IMG/VR virus record: IMGVR_UViG_3300023172_002613
Location: 1 to 38,117 of that record
DNA length: 38,117 nucleotides
Direction: 5' to 3' (one strand)
Source: a virus
Position numbers and translations under genes: made by a program. Shown in pieces: positions 1-6,812 of this stretch; position 1 is the first letter of the stretch; the number at the start of each line of letters is the position of its first letter. Under the pieces are notes generated by a model. That model made no database searches, was not told the origin of the DNA, and saw only the letters and a list, made by a program, of their open reading frames with translations.

Positions 1-95
1 AATCCATAAAATGAATCTCCTGCAATTTTATCACCTGTGACTGCCGTAGCACCAGAGACTGTGCTAGACAACATATTTACACTATTCTTTGACAT
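1..95 (-). CDS. Unknown protein, N-terminal fragment (cut by window edge)
   Basis: An ATG at position 95 opens a frame that runs off the left edge after 31 codons, beginning MSKNSVNMLSSTVSGATAVT. The fragment is rich in Ser, Thr, Gly and Ala with no signal peptide or membrane segment. It is too short to assign; a virion protein is possible only because a late-type GATAAATA motif lies 5 nt upstream of the ATG. There is no Shine-Dalgarno sequence, so the transcript may be leaderless or nearly so. A stable hairpin lies further upstream. Confidence 0.6.
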   Translation of the reverse strand, partial: MSKNSVNMLSSTVSGATAVTGDKIAGDSFYG

Positions 96-100
96 ACTGT

Positions 101-108
101 TATTTATC
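101..108 (-). promoter_or_regulatory. T4-type late promoter motif GATAAATA
   Basis: The minus strand reads TTTTGGATAAATAACAGTATG, with GATAAATA five nt before the ATG of the truncated gene. The same block (TTTTGGATAAATA, five nt, ATG) recurs at 12878-12885. T4 late promoters have TATAAATA as their only strong element. Here transcription would begin at or next to the start codon. Confidence 0.5.
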
Positions 109-122
109 CAAAATTTAAATCA

Positions 123-164
123 CGGGTTTAAACTAACTTACAAAAAAGTTAGTGATCTAGCCCG
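123..164 (-). other. Two-tier RNA hairpin between genes
   Basis: An inner perfect 8-bp stem (132-139 with 146-153, 6-nt loop) is enclosed by a CGGG/CCCG pairing (123-126 with 161-164). It lies between the stop of the 98-aa gene and the truncated gene at the left edge. There is no U-run after it on the minus strand, so it is more likely a processing or stability structure than a classical terminator. Confidence 0.4.
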
Positions 165-174
165 AATCTAACAG

Positions 175-182
175 TATTTATT
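175..182 (-). promoter_or_regulatory. Late-type motif AATAAATA (weak candidate)
   Basis: AATAAATA occurs on the minus strand overlapping the stop codon of the 98-aa gene, about 80 nt before the ATG of the left-edge gene. It fits the NATAAATA pattern seen elsewhere in the window but could be chance in AT-rich sequence. Confidence 0.25.
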
Positions 183-477
183 AATCTGTAACTTTAATAG
201 TGTACTCAGAGAAAGGTGGGTAGTTATTGATTGCTGTTTCTAAACTTGAAGCGGTCCATCCACTGCTTGTACGCTCAACTCCAAGTGACACAGTGTTGTT
301 TTTGATATCTCCCACATAAGAGATTGTGGCTCTCAAAGCCACACAGTTCACAACATAACCGTAATCTGTTTTTGAAATGTCTTTTGGTTCATTGTCTTCA
401 AAGAAACTTATGTTGTAGATATGATCTGGCGATGTTTCTTTGTTTTTAGAATTTTTATGATGCTGTTTGATTTCCAT
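181..477 (-). CDS. Hypothetical phage protein, 98 aa
   Basis: Not recognised. The N-terminal 30 residues are charged and polar (MEIKQHHKNSKNKE), followed by a beta-rich, hydrophobic-alternating region with several Thr/Ser, suggesting a small soluble domain. There is no signal peptide. The ATG lies inside the 3' end of the QueD-like gene (23-bp overlap), with an AGG-type ribosome site in the overlap, so the two genes are translationally coupled. Confidence 0.7.
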   Translation of the reverse strand: MEIKQHHKNSKNKETSPDHIYNISFFEDNEPKDISKTDYGYVVNCVALRATISYVGDIKNNTVSLGVERTSSGWTASSLETAINNYPPFSEYTIKVTD

Positions 478-901
478 TAGTACCTGCCTGCATTTCTTCG
501 TATGTTCTGAAATCTGTTGCAGTTTCTAACGGCACTGGGTAATAAATTTCGCAACCATTTTCTCCATCTTCAGATACTTCAATTTTCATATCTCGTTTTG
601 GATATTTTTCGCTAATTGTTTTATGTAAATCATCTGCCATCATTTCGCAACTCTTGTAATCTAACTCAAGTGTCTTGTCATCATACAATCTTTCTAACCA
701 TCTTTTAAACTGAATAAATTCAATGTCTCTATCATCATGAAACACTTCTATTGACACTTTGAAATGAAATATATGTCTGTGTGGATATCCTAAAAAACTT
801 ACATCATCCCATTTACCTGTTGCTAGGTTTGGATCATCAAGTGCCGCTGGATATTTGTGAATCCCTTCTTTTCTAAATGTTACCCAAATCAGTTTTTTCA
901 T
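455..901 (-). CDS. QueD/PTPS-like T-fold protein lacking the usual catalytic Cys
   Basis: 148 aa. Three histidines align with the zinc ligands of 6-carboxytetrahydropterin synthase (QueD): H15 in GIHKYP, and H41 and H43 in PHRHIFHFKV, followed by the alternating strand FKVSIEV. Near the C-terminus, KIEVSEDGENGCEIYY corresponds to the QueD segment with the conserved Glu (KETxxxGC). The Cys that QueD carries four residues before the second zinc His is Leu here (L37). The fold assignment is by motif reading, not by search. With FolE and QueE encoded by the same phage, a role in 7-deazaguanine synthesis is likely. A changed reaction is possible. A good AAGGA ribosome site precedes the ATG. Confidence 0.6.
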   Translation of the reverse strand: MKKLIWVTFRKEGIHKYPAALDDPNLATGKWDDVSFLGYPHRHIFHFKVSIEVFHDDRDIEFIQFKRWLERLYDDKTLELDYKSCEMMADDLHKTISEKYPKRDMKIEVSEDGENGCEIYYPVPLETATDFRTYEEMQAGTNGNQTAS

Positions 902-913
902 ACGTGTTCCTTT

Positions 914-1444
914 CTATTCAATTACTTCATCTGTGCTGTATGAATCCCAAGAAGTTTTCACTAACGGATTCATTAATTCTTCAAGTTTGTTACACCATAC
1001 ACCACTATTGGTTGCGTTAAAATCTATGTCATCAATTTTGATTGTTATTCTTTTTGAATAACTTTCAGCATGAGCTATTGGTAAAGAATACATGATATGA
1101 AAATATTCGTTTTCTTTAAACTCATCTAGTTCTCTTAAATCAAAATCTTTTGAAATATCAAGTGTTACTTTGTGTGCTTTAGAAATTAAACTTTTGATAA
1201 TTTCTCTCAGTTTCATGTATTTGGAATCATCCCACTTGGTGTTTCTAAAACACATGTTTGCTCCCAAATAAATGTGTCTACAAGTGTTTTCTTTGGCTCT
1301 AAGAGCAATTTTTTTTGGATTACGGAATCCTACAACAAATAGAGTTTTTTCACCATAGAAAGGAGTCTTCTCTACTTCTGTTCCAGTAAAATAGATTACA
1401 TCAGTTAACTGTTTTTCATTACTGTAATCTCTTTTCATTACCAT
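914..1444 (-). CDS. Hypothetical phage protein, 176 aa
   Basis: No recognisable domain. It is a mixed alpha/beta soluble protein with two Cys (CRHIYLGANMCF, about residues 55-65) and a Trp-rich C-terminal part. It lies between a small lipoprotein gene and the QueD-like gene, with 12 nt to the next gene. It has no QueC-type ATP-pyrophosphatase motif (SGGxDS), so it is not the missing QueC. Start choice is between MVM and the Met two codons later. Confidence 0.7.
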   Translation of the reverse strand: MVMKRDYSNEKQLTDVIYFTGTEVEKTPFYGEKTLFVVGFRNPKKIALRAKENTCRHIYLGANMCFRNTKWDDSKYMKLREIIKSLISKAHKVTLDISKDFDLRELDEFKENEYFHIMYSLPIAHAESYSKRITIKIDDIDFNATNSGVWCNKLEELMNPLVKTSWDSYSTDEVIE

Positions 1445-1447
1445 TTG

Positions 1448-1648
1448 TTATTCCTTTTCAAGTTGTTTACAAGTTTCTTTATTGGCTTGTAACCCAGTGT
1501 CTTTGTCATATATCCAAACATATGAATAAGCAATTTGTCCATCATTAGTTTCTGTGCATTTTTTACCAAAACTCAAACTTGGATTTTTTGGCACAGCACA
1601 AGATGTAACTGTAAACAATACTAATAAAAATAAAATTGACTTTTTCAT
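1448..1648 (-). CDS. Small lipoprotein, 66 aa
   Basis: Starts MKKSILFLLVLFTVTSC: a Lys-containing n-region, a hydrophobic core, and a lipobox (VTSC) with lipidated Cys at residue 17. The mature part is about 50 aa with two more Cys (near residues 31 and 60) that could form a disulfide in the periplasm. Function is unknown. A well-spaced AGGAA site precedes the ATG. Phage lipoproteins of this type can act in superinfection exclusion or lysis; nothing here selects between them. Confidence 0.7.
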   Translation of the reverse strand: MKKSILFLLVLFTVTSCAVPKNPSLSFGKKCTETNDGQIAYSYVWIYDKDTGLQANKETCKQLEKE

Positions 1649-1655
1649 ATTTTTC

Positions 1656-2258
1656 CTATTCTGGTGAAACAGGATCAGTTAATACTGACATCTGTTCTAA
1701 TCTATTTTTTGGTTTAAAGGTTTCCTTTAAATAATTGATCATGTTGTCGGGTGTTGTTTCAATATAAGGATCATCATCTGTTCCTTCATTGTTGATGCCT
1801 GGCTCTTGCCACCATTTTTCAACTACACCATCGTTAATAACACACATGTATCTCCAACTTCTGTTTCCAAAACCTAAATGATTTTTGCCAATCAGCATAC
1901 CCATAAATCTTGTGAAGTTACCTGAACCATCTGGAATCATTTTTACATTTTTAACATTCATGTGTGTACTCCAAGCATTCATCACAAATGAATCATTTAC
2001 TGACACACAGTAAATTTCATCTATGCCCATTGCTTGAATATTGTTGTATTCTTTTTCAAATCCTGGCAATTGCAGTGATGAACAAGTTGGTGTAAATGCA
2101 CCTGGCAAACTGAATACCACAACTCTTTTGCCTTTGAAATATTCATCAGTTGTTTTGTTAAGCCACTGTCCGCCAATAGCACAGCCGCCGTCAGTTTCAA
2201 CTTCGTCACCAACTCTGGTTCTAAATGTTACTTTTGGAATTTTAAATCCTTCCATCAT
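1656..2258 (-). CDS. Peroxiredoxin, Prx5/AhpC-TSA type
   Basis: 200 aa. The motif PGAFTPTCSSLQLPG is the Prx5-class active site (usual form PGAFTPTCSxxHxPG) with the peroxidatic Cys in TPTC. Downstream CVSVNDSFVMNAW, PDGSGNF and the C-terminal RYMCVINDGVVEKWW match the family. It would reduce hydrogen peroxide or alkyl hydroperoxides, probably with thiol input from glutaredoxin; the phage encodes one at 12904-13134. An in-frame ATG three codons further upstream (2267) sits directly on the AAAGG ribosome site, so 2258, with 9-nt spacing, is the more likely start. Confidence 0.88.
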   Translation of the reverse strand: MMEGFKIPKVTFRTRVGDEVETDGGCAIGGQWLNKTTDEYFKGKRVVVFSLPGAFTPTCSSLQLPGFEKEYNNIQAMGIDEIYCVSVNDSFVMNAWSTHMNVKNVKMIPDGSGNFTRFMGMLIGKNHLGFGNRSWRYMCVINDGVVEKWWQEPGINNEGTDDDPYIETTPDNMINYLKETFKPKNRLEQMSVLTDPVSPE

Positions 2259-2284
2259 AAACTTCATCCTTTATTAATAAGTTT

Positions 2285-2306
2285 GGGACTATCCGAAGAT
2301 AGCCCC
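2285..2306 (-). other. C(UUCG)G tetraloop hairpin, 9-bp stem
   Basis: On the minus strand a fully paired 9-bp stem (eight Watson-Crick pairs and one G-U) is closed by a UUCG loop within C(UUCG)G, the very stable tetraloop common in T4 intergenic regions. It lies between the clamp gene and the peroxiredoxin gene, 27 nt before the peroxiredoxin ATG at 2258. There is no U-run after it. It may be a weak terminator, an RNase barrier or a leader element. Confidence 0.6.
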
Positions 2307-2317
2307 GGTTCCATAAT

Positions 2318-2349
2318 GATTAAACAATGAGGGACAAGAACGTTTAATC
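2318..2349 (-). other. Second intergenic hairpin (8-bp stem)
   Basis: GATTAAAC and GTTTAATC form a perfect 8-bp stem around a 16-nt loop, immediately upstream of the UUCG hairpin in the clamp-peroxiredoxin gap. The two stems occupy most of the 97-nt spacer. Confidence 0.4.
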
Positions 2350-2364
2350 TTATAGAAATCATTT

Positions 2365-3111
2365 TTAGTTGCTTGTCCTTGCAGGTAATACATACTCATA
2401 CAAACCAATACCTGAATCAATTGCAATTTTCATTGCACCTTGTTCTGCAAAAGATATTGATGCTTGTGAAGTATCACTTAATTTCAAAATACTCAGTGTT
2501 TGTGCTAAAGGCCAACTCCATCCTCTTTTGATTTCTGTAGTTACTCCTTTGCTAATTGGTATTTCTACCCTGTCATTTGATCCATCACCTATATAAAATT
2601 TCAATGTGTCACCATCAGTTTTTGCAACAAATGTTGGCTGAACACTGCTCATCACTCCAGCAAAATAGCTCAAATCTTTTAAATTTTGTTGTGTAGGTTG
2701 AATTGTTAAATCCCAATTTACACCTTTGAACTTAACAGTCTTAAGTTTTTCTTCAATTAACTGTGATACCATAAATCTATAATTTGCTGTGTATCCATTA
2801 CCTGATGAAAATTTTAATTCTTCTGGCACTTGTTCGCCGTTTCTTTCACTTGTAACAACTTCAATGTTTGCTGTCTTATCAGCATATCCTTCAAAGTTTA
2901 AATATCCTGCTAACACTGGCAGTTTACCTAAACCCATTGTGCCTTTAAATTCACTTACAGGATTATGTAATTTTCCTTTAAGAACAACTGTTCTATCATC
3001 ATCCATTGCTTCAATTTCAGTTGCAGTACCATCGCCGCCATTTACTTTAACTGATTGAATAAAACCTAATGAATGAGTGTGTTTGACTATGTCTAAGAGT
3101 ACATCCCTCAT
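2365..3111 (-). CDS. 45: Sliding clamp (T4 gp45-like)
   Basis: 248 aa, close to T4 gp45 (228 aa). Recognised by overall sequence character of T4-type clamps: an N-terminal helix (RDVLLDIVKHTHSLGF), repeated beta-rich modules, GLGKLPVLAGYLNF, and the C-terminal strand ending YVLPARTSN. It would form the trimeric ring that tethers gp43 and, in T4, activates late transcription. It directly follows the polymerase gene and has its own sigma-70-like promoter, so clamp can be made in excess of polymerase. Its likely clients here include gp43 and the DpdA-like protein, through C-terminal peptides. Confidence 0.88.
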   Translation of the reverse strand: MRDVLLDIVKHTHSLGFIQSVKVNGGDGTATEIEAMDDDRTVVLKGKLHNPVSEFKGTMGLGKLPVLAGYLNFEGYADKTANIEVVTSERNGEQVPEELKFSSGNGYTANYRFMVSQLIEEKLKTVKFKGVNWDLTIQPTQQNLKDLSYFAGVMSSVQPTFVAKTDGDTLKFYIGDGSNDRVEIPISKGVTTEIKRGWSWPLAQTLSILKLSDTSQASISFAEQGAMKIAIDSGIGLYEYVLPARTSN

Positions 3112-3140
3112 AATATTTTCCTTTCAATGTTCATAAATTA

Positions 3141-3169
3141 ATAATAACAAAATAATATTGGAAAGTCAA
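3141..3169 (-). promoter_or_regulatory. Sigma-70-like promoter for the sliding clamp
   Basis: TTGACT (3164-3169), 17-nt spacer, TATTAT (3141-3146) on the minus strand, followed by an AAAGGA ribosome site and the clamp ATG at 3111. Confidence 0.7.
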
Positions 3170-3176
3170 ATGTTTT

Positions 3177-5891
3177 TTATCCAATTTCAAATATGGAATC
3201 AAAATTATTAACATGTTGCGTTTCTTTTAATTCCCAACCCAATACTCCAATTAAGTTTTTAATCTTCTGATCAATAATGGTTTTTTCCATTTCTTCGTGA
3301 TCAAATGGCAACTCCTTAAACCATCTTGGTAGATTCAGTTCATCAATTGGGTAAGCAATTGATGTGTAATTCATTGGATTGGGTTTGAGTTTACACACAA
3401 TAACTTTTTGTCCATCCATAATAGGTAAACTGTATCTATCTCTGTAGGCTTTTCTAAGATCATTCCAATTTAAACTGGCTCTAACATGTCCTGGCATAAT
3501 TGGTTTTTTAATTGCATTAGTATTGTCCAAATTTGCCATACTTGCTGTTTGATTATTATATGCAGTAACAATTCCCAAATACTTGGTCAAATTGTTTACT
3601 CGTTTAGGTGTTCCTTTTTCCCAACCGTCTCTTTTTCCAAATTCATTTTTAAAATCAGCAATCATATCAAAACAATCTTGTTTTGTTTTACCAATTAGTA
3701 CCATTGTTAATAGTTCTTCAAGAAATCTCTGTACAAATTCTGGAGTATCTGATCTTTTTAGATCAACACCCATTGCTTTTATTTTACCGGGCTTACCATC
3801 TATATCTTGTCTGTTGCCTTCTAAGTCATAAATTAATGCCGCATATCTTTTCTTTGTGATATACAATCCTGACTCAGCAACAATTTCTCTACCTGCTTGG
3901 ATAATCTTACCTGCTTCTGTTGAAACATTAAATGAGTTAGTCATAAAACTTGGAAAAGAATTATTTACTTCATTACCAATTTGATCATACAATGATATTA
4001 TAGATTCTTTGGTCCATGGCACAATGCCTGCTTCAACATCTTGCTTAACTGATGGATATGCACTAAAATAAACTGAATCAGTGTCACCATATATAATTGA
4101 CTCTCCAGTGTGATTATAATCATTGCAGATTATTTGGTTTGTTTGTGATGCCATGTGCTTGGTAATTGTTCTACCAGACAATGTTACTGATTGACCAATA
4201 CGAGTATCAAAAAATCTACAGCCTGGATTTAGAATAGCACCATACAAACTGTTCAAGTTAATTTTTTTAACAAGTTGTCGTTTATCCCAAAACTCTCTTT
4301 GCTTTTGGTTTTCAGCTTCACGCATTTTTCTTTGCATAACTTTTCTTTCAGAATACCAACTTTCTAACAGTCCAGGCACAACTGCTTTGACATCAGTTCT
4401 AAAAATAGTGCCATTTGAACTCAAACACCAATCTTGTCCTGATTCAAAAATAATCTTATACCATTCTGCACCACTTTTTGAATCTGAGAATCCATCTTCA
4501 AAATCGCAAACAATTTCTACACCAATATCTTTTTCAATAACTGCCTTGTATTCTAGTGTACCAAACAAACCTTCCCAGGCGTCTGCGGCTGACTTGCCTT
4601 CTTTCATTTTGTTGTCAATATACTTTTTAGTGCTTTCTAATCTTAATTGTCCTACAATAGTTTCCGGACCCATATTTAATGCACGAATCACACTTGGATA
4701 CAGTGAGTTAATATCTAAACTGCCAATCCAATTATGTAATCCTTTTTTAGGAAATGCTACATAGGCTCCAACAGCAGGTGTTGTATCAACATTATCACCT
4801 TTCTTTCTGTCTGGAATAACAAATCCTCTTTTATGTGATTCATTGATAATTGCTTGTTCTGTAACTGCCACAGCACCCATTGTAGTTTGTAGTAGCACTG
4901 TGTTAGCATGAGCCAATTCATTTGCTAAATCAATAAATTTTAATTTGTCATCAAGTTTAGCCAACAATGCCACGTCTTGTCTTGAGTATGCAATAAACTT
5001 TTCAAAGTCATTGTTATACAACTGATCAAGTGTGCCATCATATGGAACTTTTTTTTCACCAATTTCATAATCACCAATTGCATCAAGTCTATATGAATGC
5101 ATTTCATGATATGTGTATTTTCTGTACAGTTCTAGATAATCTAAATGCACACGACCAATCAAGTCGTATGTTTCTTGCTCGTTACCATATTTGATGTATT
5201 TTCTTTTTCTTGGATATTTGTCCCATAAACAATATCTTGACAAATCAGCTCTGCTGAGAATCAATTGTGTCCTGTTAATAATGTAAGGAATATCAAATCC
5301 TTCTGAGTTCCATCCACTCAATATATCAGCGTCATCAATAAGTTTTAAAAACATATCAAGAAGTTCTTTTTCATCATGACACAACACAGTGTTGTCATAC
5401 TTAACTGAGATTGCTTCTGCTATTTCTTGATCTAATTTCTCAGGTTTCAAACACAAAGTGATCAATCGTTGATCTTCAGGTAACCAATTCAAATAGAGTG
5501 TTATGGCTGTGATTTTTTCATGTGGATCATGTGCAGGTGCAAAACCTCTATCTTTGTTAAAGTCTACCTCAATATCAAAAAAGCACACATGAGGAACAGG
5601 AGAATCAATTCCCAAATAGTTTTCTTCCAAACATCTAAAAATTGGGTTTATATCAGATTCATGCAGTTTTTGATGACTATACAGTTTTCTTTCTCTATCA
5701 AATTCTTTAATATGCTTTGTTGAAAATTTTGATACTGGTCTACCATATATTGATCTAAATTTTCCTTTTGGATCTGGATAGTAAAAAATATACTTTGTTG
5801 GATACTGACGATATTCTCTTTTGCCTTTTATCCTTTCAACGACATTAATTCTGTCTTTGTCTCTTTCCAAAAATGCATCAATATAACTCAT
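3177..5891 (-). CDS. 43: Family B DNA polymerase (T4 gp43-like)
   Basis: 904 aa, about the length of T4 gp43. Exonuclease motifs: FDIEVD (105-110), GWNSEGFD (193-200) and YSRQD (302-306). Polymerase motifs: DINSLYPS (motif A, 393-400), KINLNSLYG (motif B, 543-551) and YGDTDS (motif C, 601-606). All catalytic acids are present, so proofreading and synthesis should both work. The last ten residues, NNFDSIFEIG, resemble the C-terminal clamp-binding peptide of T4-type polymerases and are almost identical to the C-terminus of the DpdA-like protein at 25635-27107. The gene has its own sigma-70-like promoter and is followed by the clamp gene. Confidence 0.96.
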   Translation of the reverse strand: MSYIDAFLERDKDRINVVERIKGKREYRQYPTKYIFYYPDPKGKFRSIYGRPVSKFSTKHIKEFDRERKLYSHQKLHESDINPIFRCLEENYLGIDSPVPHVCFFDIEVDFNKDRGFAPAHDPHEKITAITLYLNWLPEDQRLITLCLKPEKLDQEIAEAISVKYDNTVLCHDEKELLDMFLKLIDDADILSGWNSEGFDIPYIINRTQLILSRADLSRYCLWDKYPRKRKYIKYGNEQETYDLIGRVHLDYLELYRKYTYHEMHSYRLDAIGDYEIGEKKVPYDGTLDQLYNNDFEKFIAYSRQDVALLAKLDDKLKFIDLANELAHANTVLLQTTMGAVAVTEQAIINESHKRGFVIPDRKKGDNVDTTPAVGAYVAFPKKGLHNWIGSLDINSLYPSVIRALNMGPETIVGQLRLESTKKYIDNKMKEGKSAADAWEGLFGTLEYKAVIEKDIGVEIVCDFEDGFSDSKSGAEWYKIIFESGQDWCLSSNGTIFRTDVKAVVPGLLESWYSERKVMQRKMREAENQKQREFWDKRQLVKKINLNSLYGAILNPGCRFFDTRIGQSVTLSGRTITKHMASQTNQIICNDYNHTGESIIYGDTDSVYFSAYPSVKQDVEAGIVPWTKESIISLYDQIGNEVNNSFPSFMTNSFNVSTEAGKIIQAGREIVAESGLYITKKRYAALIYDLEGNRQDIDGKPGKIKAMGVDLKRSDTPEFVQRFLEELLTMVLIGKTKQDCFDMIADFKNEFGKRDGWEKGTPKRVNNLTKYLGIVTAYNNQTASMANLDNTNAIKKPIMPGHVRASLNWNDLRKAYRDRYSLPIMDGQKVIVCKLKPNPMNYTSIAYPIDELNLPRWFKELPFDHEEMEKTIIDQKIKNLIGVLGWELKETQHVNNFDSIFEIG

Positions 5892-5915
5892 AGATTTTTT
5901 GCCCTTGTTTTTATT

Positions 5916-5944
5916 ATAATAACAACTATAATATAAGTTGTCAA
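5916..5944 (-). promoter_or_regulatory. Sigma-70-like promoter for DNA polymerase
   Basis: TTGACA (5939-5944), 17-nt spacer, TATTAT (5916-5921). It is followed by a short leader with AAGGG before the polymerase ATG at 5891. Confidence 0.72.
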
Positions 5945-5947
5945 CTG

Positions 5948-6217
5948 TTATTTGATATTAAATGCTTTGGCTAACTTCTGTGGTTCCATACCATCTATCT
6001 GATATACTTGTTCTGATGTAAAATCTAAATATTCTCCATCTTCAATACTTCTGCCACGAAAGTGCGAATCATCAATAACAGTATCAATAGCAAACACTCC
6101 TTTGACCGGAAAAGGCGTACTACCAAACCCAGTTACAGTATGCTCTACTTCCATTTCAGTTTCTTCTCTAATAATTTTTTTAGACACTAGTTTTTTAATT
6201 ATTTGTTTTTTATCCAT
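5948..6217 (-). CDS. Hypothetical phage protein, 89 aa
   Basis: Not recognised. It has a Lys-rich N-terminal helix (MDKKQIIKKLVSKKII), a Gly/Pro turn region and an acidic middle, and ends in a helix (EPQKLAKAFNIK). No membrane segment. The ATG overlaps the stop region of the upstream 200-aa gene by 8 bp and the gene lies just before the polymerase promoter. It is at a position where T4 has RegA, but the length and sequence do not fit RegA. Confidence 0.7.
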   Translation of the reverse strand: MDKKQIIKKLVSKKIIREETEMEVEHTVTGFGSTPFPVKGVFAIDTVIDDSHFRGRSIEDGEYLDFTSEQVYQIDGMEPQKLAKAFNIK

Positions 6218-6812
6218 GATCTTTTATTTCCTTTATTGTGATTGCCTTTATTATTTTTACATTTTCAGATGCTAACTTGGCTAACATCAGATCTTTATCA
6301 TCCAAACAATACAGTTTTGGATAACAAACAAAAGGAGAATAAACACCTTTTGCCATCATTGTTCCTTTGTTTTCTACTGCTAATCTTTTTACTCGCTGTG
6401 TTGTTTCATCATCAGCCATGCCATAGTCGACAAAATATCTATATTTGTTATAGTACAAAGAATTTTTAACTGCATGATTATCAGACTTGAGTACTGATAA
6501 ATGATAATCATTTACCGGACCTTCAATTTTCATTTCTTCTTTGTCAAATATAGAAACAATTCTTTTTAACATTTCAAAATTTTGTATATAATACCAATTT
6601 GTATCTCCTCTGTTACCCCATGCTATTTCTGGATACAGAATTGATGCTGTTATATCTCTATCTGGATCAAACCAAGATTCTCTTGCTATGTCTAAAACTT
6701 CGCTAAATTTTTCAGTTTCGTAACTTGTTGTTTCTAAAGTAAAATTACGAGTTCTTGTGACTCTATAAGGATACTTCGTTTTGAAAAGTTTAGTGCTTGG
6801 TTGTATTTTCAT
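6210..6812 (-). CDS. Hypothetical phage protein, 200 aa
   Basis: No recognised domain. A soluble, aromatic-rich protein (many Tyr and Trp, e.g. WGNRGDTNWYYIQNFEML). A helical C-terminal third ends in KIIKAITIKEIKDHG. It overlaps the 3' end of clpA by 23 bp and the next gene by 8 bp, so it is translated as part of the dnaJ-clpA-polymerase run. Confidence 0.72.
   Translation of the reverse strand: MKIQPSTKLFKTKYPYRVTRTRNFTLETTSYETEKFSEVLDIARESWFDPDRDITASILYPEIAWGNRGDTNWYYIQNFEMLKRIVSIFDKEEMKIEGPVNDYHLSVLKSDNHAVKNSLYYNKYRYFVDYGMADDETTQRVKRLAVENKGTMMAKGVYSPFVCYPKLYCLDDKDLMLAKLASENVKIIKAITIKEIKDHG

Noticed and set aside
914-1444. 176-aa protein as the missing QueC
   Set aside because: It has no SGGxDS ATP-pyrophosphatase motif and no four-Cys zinc site.
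4387-4764. 125-codon plus-strand open frame
   Set aside because: It is antisense to the DNA polymerase palm/insert region, with no start signal.
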